Made by a program: the position numbers and the translations under genes. The notes beneath the pieces were generated by a model. It was not told the origin of the DNA, did no database searches, and worked only from the letters and a program-made list of their open reading frames with translations. Below are positions 1 to 6,700 of a stretch of 13,198 nucleotides of DNA, piece by piece. The stretch's first letter is position 1. Every line of letters starts with the position of its first letter. Source of the stretch: JAFARZ01 sp035651595 (GTDB taxonomy: Bacteria > Actinomycetota > Actinomycetes > Streptosporangiales > Streptosporangiaceae); the NCBI GenBank assembly GCA_035651595.1, contig DASRFJ010000150.1, positions 1 through 13,198 on the forward strand, written 5' to 3'.

Positions 1-1
1 A

Positions 2-196
2 GGCTGCGGGCACAAGGAAGCCGCCGCCAGGATGTCAATTACCACGCTGACGGTGGCTGGCTATCTCAAGAGCATCAAGGGAAAGTACCTCGCGGTCCAT
101 CCTGGGGTGCCGGAATCTATATCACCGCTCGCGGTAGCCCGTAGATGGGCAGATGAATGGCCGCTTCAAATGCGCTTAAAGGTGTTGTTCGCATAG
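2..196 (+). other. Possible partial reading frame at the left edge, no gene supported
   Basis: One plus-strand frame stays open from base 2 to a TAG at 194-196, giving about 64 residues that begin GCGHKEAAARM. The first thirty or so codons favour G or C in third position, as real genes in this window do, but the bias fades toward the 3' end. The frame runs into the antisense of the epoxide hydrolase remnant. I recognise no family, and the frame has no start inside the window that can be defended. It could be the tail of a gene entering from the left or chance. Nothing else was found in positions 1-165. Confidence 0.15.
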
Positions 197-767
197 GTGC
201 GGATCGAGGTGCCGATCGAGTTGGTCACCCAGTAGATCGTGGCGTGCGTCAGCAGCTCGTCCTTGCTGAACACCTTCTCGATGTCGCCGCCGTTGTCGCT
301 CCACTTCACCCATCGTTCCAGGATCCAGGCGAGCATCCCGGCCGTTGAGTCGGACAGCCCGAACGCGAGCGTGCTCGGCGCGAGCATGTGCGCCGCGAGA
401 TGCACGGCGAACCGCCTGTCCAGCGTCACGATCCGGGCATGGACGTCCGCGGGCAGGCTGTCGAGGATCGGCCGGCCGCCGCTGAGGTCCCAGGCTCGGT
501 CGCCGTTGAAGAAGGAAAGCGTGAGGGCCGACCCGATGTGGATCCCGTACAGCTCGGCGGCGTACTTGTGCCCGAGCTGGCTGGTCACCAGCGCGCCCAC
601 GTCACAGCCGCCGGCGGCGTACTTCCGGTAGCCCAGGACTTCGGTCATCAGCGTGTGCCACAGGTCGGCCACCTTCCAGAAGTTCATGTCCGGCGGAACC
701 GGCGTGGAGAACCGTCAAGCACGTCGTCGCTCACCCGGATGGGCGTCTGGGTCAACGGGAAAGTCAC
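166..767 (-). pseudogene. Epoxide hydrolase (alpha/beta-hydrolase, EHN type), degraded remnant
   Basis: An intact enzyme of this family opens epoxides with an Asp nucleophile and a His-Asp pair. Here a GTG at 767 overlaps the marR stop by 4 bp (GTGA) and starts a peptide with PIRVSDDVLDG, like the beginning of an EHN domain. That frame soon stops. From about 714 a different frame carries family sequence again: FSTPVPPDMNFWKVADLWHT, then AAGGCDVGALV with the likely nucleophile Asp, then WVKWSDNGGDIEKVF and TNSIGTSIRTYAN. The part normally lying between these pieces, roughly a hundred residues by family length, is missing, and the join is out of frame. The 3' end breaks after TYAN with an unrelated NTFKRI and a stop, so the C-terminal part with the catalytic His is lost. 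A 173-aa frame from ATG 687 is open but cannot be a complete enzyme. The placement suggests the gene was once co-transcribed with marR. Confidence 0.8.
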
Positions 768-1195
768 CTGGTGCCTCCCAGCTCGGCGATACGGCGGATC
801 GCCGGGAGCGCGGCGGCGATCGCCGCGCGTTCCCCGGCCGTCAGCTGGTCGAGTATCGCGGTGAGCCGGGCTACCCGGTCCGCGCGGCGCGCGGCGGTCA
901 CGGCGCGGCCGGCCTCGGTGATGTGCACCCGCACCCCGCGGCCGTCCGAAGGATCGGGACGCCGCTCGACCAGCCCGTCCCGCTCCAGCCTTGTCACCAG
1001 CTGCGTGACGGCGGACTGCGTGACCTGCTCGGTCGCGGTCAGCTCGCCGAGCCGCAACGGGCTGCGCCGGGACAGCGTGTGCAGCACAGAAAGCGTGGTG
1101 AAGCTCAGCCGCGGGACGGCCGGCAGCCGGATGTAGAAGCCGTTGAACTCCTCCACGGCGGCGGCCATCTCGTTCGCGTCCAGCTCTCCGTCCAC
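764..1195 (-). CDS. MarR-family transcriptional regulator
   Basis: A 143-aa protein, normal length for a MarR dimeric winged-helix repressor or activator. Visible parts are an N-terminal dimerisation helix, a winged-helix core with LGELTATEQVTQSAVTQLVT (about 49-68, containing the recognition helix), and a wing with the typical ERRPDPSDGRGVRVHITEAG pattern (about 77-96). A C-terminal dimerisation helix pair follows. The GTG start at 1195 has no Shine-Dalgarno sequence, but a TATAGT -10-like hexamer (1207-1202) ends 6 bp before it, so the transcript may be leaderless. The gene overlaps the epoxide hydrolase remnant by 4 bp and diverges from the dioxygenase gene at 1265. MarR proteins commonly repress their own promoter and the divergent one, and the palindrome at 1214-1224 fits that. 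The ligand cannot be told from sequence. Confidence 0.93.
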   Translation of the reverse strand: MDGELDANEMAAAVEEFNGFYIRLPAVPRLSFTTLSVLHTLSRRSPLRLGELTATEQVTQSAVTQLVTRLERDGLVERRPDPSDGRGVRVHITEAGRAVTAARRADRVARLTAILDQLTAGERAAIAAALPAIRRIAELGGTR

Positions 1196-1201
1196 CGCGC
1201 A

Positions 1202-1207
1202 ACTATA
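1202..1207 (-). promoter_or_regulatory. Candidate -10 of the marR promoter
   Basis: On the minus strand the hexamer reads TATAGT, one base from the TATAAT consensus. Counting about 7 bases on puts transcription start at or next to the GTG codon at 1195, which fits a leaderless mRNA. The best -35 at 17-bp spacing, TTAGAT, is weak. Confidence 0.45.
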
Positions 1208-1213
1208 TCAGCA

Positions 1214-1224
1214 ACTTATTAAGT
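1214..1224. promoter_or_regulatory. Candidate MarR operator (11-bp palindrome ACTTA-T-TAAGT)
   Basis: A perfect odd-centred palindrome, ACTTATTAAGT, sits in the 69-bp gap between the divergent marR and dioxygenase genes, in an AT-rich patch that stands out from its GC-rich surroundings. MarR dimers typically bind AT-rich palindromes of this size. It lies in the -35/-10 spacer of the proposed marR promoter and upstream of the dioxygenase start, so one bound dimer could control both directions. Binding itself is inference. Confidence 0.5.
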
Positions 1225-1264
1225 ATCTAATGCATTCTCACGTTCCGGCGGGAAGCCGCGTCCT

Positions 1265-1996
1265 ATGGACATGAAGATCGCCAACACCGACTGGAAGACC
1301 GTCGCCGCGGACATGGACGAGCACGGCTGCGCGCTGCTGCCACAGTTGCTGACTGCCCGCGAATGTGCGCGGATCGCCGCGATGTACGACGAGCCCGCGC
1401 GGTTCCGCGCCACGATCGACATGCGCAGGCACCGGTTCGGCTCCGGCCAGTACCGCTACTTCGCCGCCCCGTTCCCCGAACCGGTCGGCGAGCTGCGCGG
1501 CGCGCTCTACCCGCGGCTGCTGCCGATCGCCCGCGACTGGTACGCACGGCTCGGCCGCGAGCCAGAATGGCCGGACACGCTGGACCAATGGCTGGACATC
1601 TGCCACCGCGCGGGCCAGACCCGGCCGACCCCGATCCTGCTGCGTTACGAGAGCGGCGACTGGAACGCGCTGCACCGGGACCTGTACGGCGACAAGGTGT
1701 TCCCGCTCCAGGTCGTGATCAACCTCAACGCGCCCGGCGACGACCACACCGGCGGGGAGTTCCTGCTCGTCGAGCAGCGGCCACGGGCCCAGTCACGCGG
1801 CACCGCGATCACGATCCCGCAGGGCCACGGCCTGGTCTTCACCACCAGGGACCGCCCGGTGGCATCGGCACGGGGCTGGTCGGCCGCCCCGGTCCGGCAC
1901 GGCGTCTCGGTCATCCGCTCCGGGCGCCGCCACACGCTCGGCCTCGTTTTCCACGATGCAGCGTTATCAGAGGTGACACCGTTGCCGTTCTGCTGA
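1265..1996 (+). CDS. 2-oxoglutarate/Fe(II)-dependent dioxygenase-like protein (COG3826-like)
   Basis: A 243-aa protein. The double-stranded beta-helix core shows an iron-binding HxD pair in NALHRDLYGDKVFPLQ (His137, Asp139), a distal His in APVRHGVSVIRSG (His212), and an Arg about ten residues later in RRHTLGLVFHDA (Arg222) suited to binding 2-oxoglutarate. The TGGEFLLVEQRPRAQSR stretch is characteristic of this uncharacterised bacterial 2OG-Fe(II) family. The substrate is unknown. ATG 1265 is preceded by GGGAAG at a somewhat long distance; a second ATG lies two codons in. The gene diverges from marR and probably shares its control region. It ends 6 bp from the convergent kinase gene, leaving no room for a terminator. 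I am confident of the fold family but not of the reaction. Confidence 0.88.
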   Translation: MDMKIANTDWKTVAADMDEHGCALLPQLLTARECARIAAMYDEPARFRATIDMRRHRFGSGQYRYFAAPFPEPVGELRGALYPRLLPIARDWYARLGREPEWPDTLDQWLDICHRAGQTRPTPILLRYESGDWNALHRDLYGDKVFPLQVVINLNAPGDDHTGGEFLLVEQRPRAQSRGTAITIPQGHGLVFTTRDRPVASARGWSAAPVRHGVSVIRSGRRHTLGLVFHDAALSEVTPLPFC

Positions 1997-2002
1997 AAAG
2001 CG

Positions 2003-3727
2003 CTAGGTACAGGCGGCCGGGACCTCGCAGGCGTTCGACTGCCACCAGCTCCACAGCGTCTGGGCGTCGGACCCTTCGGCGATGAGCCCGACCTGGTTGT
2101 CCACTACCCAGACGATGCGCAGCAGGCCGTTGCTCTCCAGGGTGCAGCCGAGCTGGCCGGCGACCACGCCCTTGTGACTCCAGTTGCCCAGGTACTGGCC
2201 CGCGGCGCAGTCGTGGCTGTTGTTCGTGAAGCCGCTCGTGTTGCGGGCGAACCAGGTACCGGCATCGCCCGCGGCTATCAGCTCGGCGAGCGGATGACGC
2301 GTCGGCCCGACGTGCACCGGGATGCAGTTCACGGCGGCGAGCACGATGCCGCCCTCCAGGTCGGCACGCGCCGTGCACTGGCCGATGATGTTGGCGTTCA
2401 GCAGGCCGGCCAGCTGCTGTTCGGCGTCGGTCAGCGAGGCGGCCGGCGTCGGCGATGCCGACGTGGCGGACGGCTGCGGGGAGGTCGGCGGCGGACTGGA
2501 CATGGCGCCGGTCGACGGCGCGACTGGCGGGAAGACCGCTGACTGTGCGTCCGTCGGGTGCGTGCTGGCCACCGCCGCGTGCGCCGATTGCGTCACGACC
2601 ACCACCGACGGGGCCGTCCTCGGCCGCACGGTGGCCGGCCGCACCGTGACGACAGGGGCGGCGCTCGACGCGGCGACCTGACGTGCGGCGGCCGGCCGCA
2701 GCACAGCGGGCTTGCTCGTGGACGCCAGCGCGATCGCCGTCGCCGCACCGGCTATCACGACGGCCATACCGGCGGCCAGCACGGCGGTGCGGGCCTGGAT
2801 CCGGCCGCGGCGCGGTGGCCGTGCCTGTCTGGTTGCCTTCGCCGGCTCGGCCAGCGGGGCGCGACCGCCCGGTCCCGGGGAGCCGTTGCGATTGCGGAGG
2901 CGAAGAACCGTGCCATCCGAGGTTCCCGGCGCGACCAGCGCGGCCGCTGCCTCCCCCGCGTCGGCGGGCCGCGAGGCGGGATCTTTGGCGAGCATCCGCG
3001 CGATCGAATTCCACAGACCGTCCGGCAGGCCGGGGATCGGCGGCGGGTCCTGCTCGACATGGCGGCGCAAGACCGCGAGCGGGTGGCCGCCCGCGAACGG
3101 CGTGTGCCCGCACAGCATTTCGTAGAGCACGATGCCGACCGAGTACACGTCCGCGGCCGCGGTGGCATGGTTTTGCTCGGCGAGTTCCGGCGCCATGTAC
3201 TCGGGCGTGCCGATGACGCCGCTCAGCCTCGTGAGCGAAGAGCCGTAGGTCAGCCGGGCCACGCCGAAGTCGGTCAGTTTGACCTCGGGTTCTGCCGCGG
3301 ACGTGTCGAGCAGCAGGTTCTCCGGCTTGATGTCCCGGTGGACGATGCCGGCCGCGTGCACCGCGGCCACGCCGCGCAGCACCTGAGCGGTCAGCCGCAG
3401 GGCTTCGGCGGGCGGCAGCGTGTGCCGTTCCCTGAGGTGCCGGCGCAGGTCCGTGCCCTGGACGAGTTCCATGACGATGGCGAGCGTTTCGCCCTCGACG
3501 ACCAGGTCCATAACCCGCACGACGTTCGGGTCATGGATGGACATCAGGATCGTCCGCTCCTGGATGAACCTGGCCACGACGTCGGGATCGGAGACGAGCT
3601 CGGGTCGCAGCAGCTTGACCGCCACCGGCTGACCGCTGTCCCGGACGCTCCCGGCGAACACCTGACCCATGGCGCCCCGGCCCAGCGCGTGATGCAGGAC
3701 GTATGCGCTACCCAGCGATTTCGCCAT
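2003..3727 (-). CDS. Transmembrane Ser/Thr protein kinase of the T7SS-like cluster
   Basis: A 574-aa bacterial Hanks-type kinase with all catalytic motifs: glycine loop GRGAMG (16-21), VAVK with Lys38, helix-C Glu57, HRDIKPEN (130-137, catalytic Asp132), DFG (153-155), an activation loop with Thr166 and Thr174, and APE (179-181). A basic, Pro-rich linker follows, then one membrane helix (about 314-337) that should place the C-terminus outside. The outer part begins with a Ser/Thr/Pro/Ala-rich stalk (about 345-430) and ends in a compact domain (about 431-574) with six cysteines (451, 468, 507, 528, 567, 573) that may form disulfides. I recognise no PASTA repeats or other named sensor. The start at 3727 has AAGGGA upstream and overlaps the 3' end of the ATPase gene by 20 bp, so the two are coupled. 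The likely partner is the FHA domain of that ATPase, which is inference. Confidence 0.95.
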   Translation of the reverse strand: MAKSLGSAYVLHHALGRGAMGQVFAGSVRDSGQPVAVKLLRPELVSDPDVVARFIQERTILMSIHDPNVVRVMDLVVEGETLAIVMELVQGTDLRRHLRERHTLPPAEALRLTAQVLRGVAAVHAAGIVHRDIKPENLLLDTSAAEPEVKLTDFGVARLTYGSSLTRLSGVIGTPEYMAPELAEQNHATAAADVYSVGIVLYEMLCGHTPFAGGHPLAVLRRHVEQDPPPIPGLPDGLWNSIARMLAKDPASRPADAGEAAAALVAPGTSDGTVLRLRNRNGSPGPGGRAPLAEPAKATRQARPPRRGRIQARTAVLAAGMAVVIAGAATAIALASTSKPAVLRPAAARQVAASSAAPVVTVRPATVRPRTAPSVVVVTQSAHAAVASTHPTDAQSAVFPPVAPSTGAMSSPPPTSPQPSATSASPTPAASLTDAEQQLAGLLNANIIGQCTARADLEGGIVLAAVNCIPVHVGPTRHPLAELIAAGDAGTWFARNTSGFTNNSHDCAAGQYLGNWSHKGVVAGQLGCTLESNGLLRIVWVVDNQVGLIAEGSDAQTLWSWWQSNACEVPAACT

Positions 3728-6700
3728 CGGATTCCCTTGCTTCCGTGCCCGCGAGGGCGGGTACCTGCACGGCGACGACCCGGCCGCCGTGTATCAGCGC
3801 TCCGCGCAGCCGCACGCCCGGAGCGAGCACAGACGCCGGCAGCCGCGCGCCGAGCAGGCTGCCGTCGGTGGTGCTGGCGGGCTCGAGGACGAGCCCGCAC
3901 CTGGTCTTCGCCAGTTCGGGGAGCAGTCCGCGCAGCCCGAAGGAGGTCTCCGCGGCGGCGGCCGCGAGCAGCCGGTGCCCGCTGTCCCTGATCCGGCGGT
4001 AGCTGGCGGTCAGTTCCTGGCCCAGCGGCGTGTCGTTCAGCAGCTCGGCGTCGTCCACCACGACCGTGGTGTTGCTGGCGTCGGCCAGCGTCTTGGCGAG
4101 TTGTTCGGCCGCGGCGGCGTCGCTGGTGGTGAGGTGCTGGATGATGGCGGCCGGGTCGAGGGCGGCCGGGAGGGCGGAACGACGTGGGCTCACCAGCACC
4201 AGATGTGCGCCTGCCTGGGACAGCGAACGGACCTGCACGGCGAGCGCGGTGCTCCGGCCAGAACCGGGCGGGCCCAGGACCAGCAGGCCGGGGGTCTCGA
4301 TTCGTATCTGGTGGAGTTCGTCCCCGCCAACCCCGATCAGGATGCCCGGGCCCGTACTGGGCAGCGCCAACGCCCGAGCTTCGGAAATGGCGGGCGGCAG
4401 CTGGTCCACCCGGAACGGCGGCCGGGTGTGCGGCGCTCGCTTTCCGGCCAGCTCGCGGAGGACCTGGTTCTCGGTGGCGCCCTGCGCCTGTGCGGACAGC
4501 ATCGCCACCTGGAGCAGGTCCCCGCTGGGCAGGTGGAAGCCGCGCCCGTCGGGCATGTCCTTGGGTATCGTCCGGGCGTGCAGGCCGACCAGCGCGAAAT
4601 CGGTGCGGTCGGCCATGCGCAGCACGACCTTCTGCTCCGCCAGCGCACCGAGCCGGCCGGTCAGCAGGGTCCGGTCGCCGGTGGCGATCACCCGGATCCC
4701 GGCGGCGAGGCCGTCGCGCATCAGCTGCTGGAGCTGGCCGAGCAGGCGTCCGCCGTCGATGTGCTCCAGGGCGGTCAGGAATACGTCGTAACGGTCCACG
4801 AACAGCAGCAGGAACGGCGGCCGTTGGGCCGGCGGGGTGGTCGGCTGGGTGGCGCGGAACTCCGTCAGGTCGCTGTGGCCGCTCGCGGACAGTTGCCGGA
4901 TGCGCGTGGCAAGCTCGCCGGAGAGCCGGTCGAGCAGCCGGCCGACTCGCTCCGGTTCGGCGGCGGTCACCACGGCGCCGCAATGCGGGAGCGCGGACAG
5001 CGCGGCAAGTGCGCCGCCGCCGTCGAGCACGTACAGCTGGACCTCGTCCGGCTCGACGTGTGCCGCCAGCGCGCCGGCCAGGGTGCGCAGCACGGTGCTC
5101 CGGCCGGACTGCGGCGCGCCCGCGACCAGCAGGTGGCCGCCACGGGCGATGTCGAACACGGCCGGCACTTGCCGCTGTTCGCGCGGCCGGTCCACCAGTC
5201 CGTACCGTAGCTGGAGGGTGCCTTCGTTCTGGTCGGTTGACTCGGTCAGGGTCAGCTGGCGTGGCAACGGCGGTGACCACGGTGACCGCTGGCCGTCCAG
5301 GCGGGCGTCGCGGGCGGCGGCGCTGATCGCGTCGACCAGGACGGCCTGGTCGGTCTGCTGTGTCTCCTCCTGGTCGGGCTCCGCTTCCCGGTCCTGGGGC
5401 AGCGGGTAGCCAAGGTCCTCCCAGCGCAACGGGATGACTTGCGCGCGGGCCTGGCCTGGGCGCGCGCCGGTCCGCAGGGCACCGGGCCGCAGGGCACCGG
5501 GCCGCAGGCCGCCGACGCGGGCGGCCTGGAACGCGACGGGCCGGCCGCCGCCGAGCCACGCGTACGCCCGCCCGGCGCAACCCTCGACCGGGATCCGCGC
5601 GGCGTCCACCGCGTCGATCACATCGCGGCTGTCCTCCGGCGAGGCGACCCGGAGCGCGATGCGCAGGTTGATGTTGCTGCGCAGGTCGGCGGTGACCACG
5701 CCGGCGGGCCGCTGGGTGGCGAGGACGAGGTGGATGCCCAGGGACCGGCCCTGGCGGCCGATGTCGATCAGCGACGCGAGCTGATCGGGCAGCTGCTCAG
5801 ACATGACCGCGAACTCGTCGACGACGATGACCAGGCGCGGCAGCGGGTCGCCGCCCGGCATGCCGGACAGCGCGTCCCAGTACCGGCCGATGTTGGACTT
5901 ATCGGCTCGGTCCAGGATGGCCTTGCGGCGCTGGAGTTCGGCGCGCAGCGAGACGAGGGCCCGCTCGACGAGGAACTCGTCCAGGTCGGTGAGCATGCCG
6001 ACGGTGTGCGGCAGCGACCGGAAGGCGCGGAACGCCGCGCCGCCCTTGTAGTCGATCAGCACGAAGTTCATCGCGTCCGGCCGGTTGGCCACGGCAAGCG
6101 AGCTGACCAGGGTCTGGAGCAGTTCGCTTTTGCCCGAGCCGGTGGTGCCCGCGACCAGCAGATGCGGCCCTTGGGCGAGGTCGAGGACGAACGGCCCGTC
6201 GGCCCGGACGCCGAGCAGGGCTTCGGTGGTCCGGCCGCCCGCCGTCCACCGGGCCTGGATCTGGCGAGGATCGGGCGGCTCCAGCCCGGCGGCATCGAGA
6301 AACCTGACCGCCGACGGAAGGCCGCCTCCCGGGGTACGGCCACCGCCGGCTTCGGTGAGCGACGCCAGCGCGCGGGCCGCCGTCTCGCACACCGCGGCGG
6401 GCAGGATGTCGGCGGCGACGTCGTCGTGTTCGTCGCCCGCGCGCAGCACGCGCGCCACCGTCGAGCCGGCGTCGTCGGTCAGCTCGACGACCGCGTGCCG
6501 GCATTCGGTAGGCAGCTGGGCGATGGTCTGATCCAGGCACAGGAAGTACATGCCAGCGGCAGGTCCCCCGCGGAGCAGCGCGCCGAATTCGAAGCCGAGG
6601 CGCAAGGAGTAGGAGCCGTCGAGCACGACCAGGTGTGTGACGTCGTTTTCTGGGCTCTCAAAGACCGCGTTGAGCTCGGTCAGCCGCTGGCGGATGCTGG

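Noticed and set aside
3544..5580. 678-aa minus-strand open frame over the ATPase C-terminal half
   Set aside because: A shadow of the ATPase gene, almost entirely Arg, Pro, Ala and Gly; the ATPase frame carries all the motifs.
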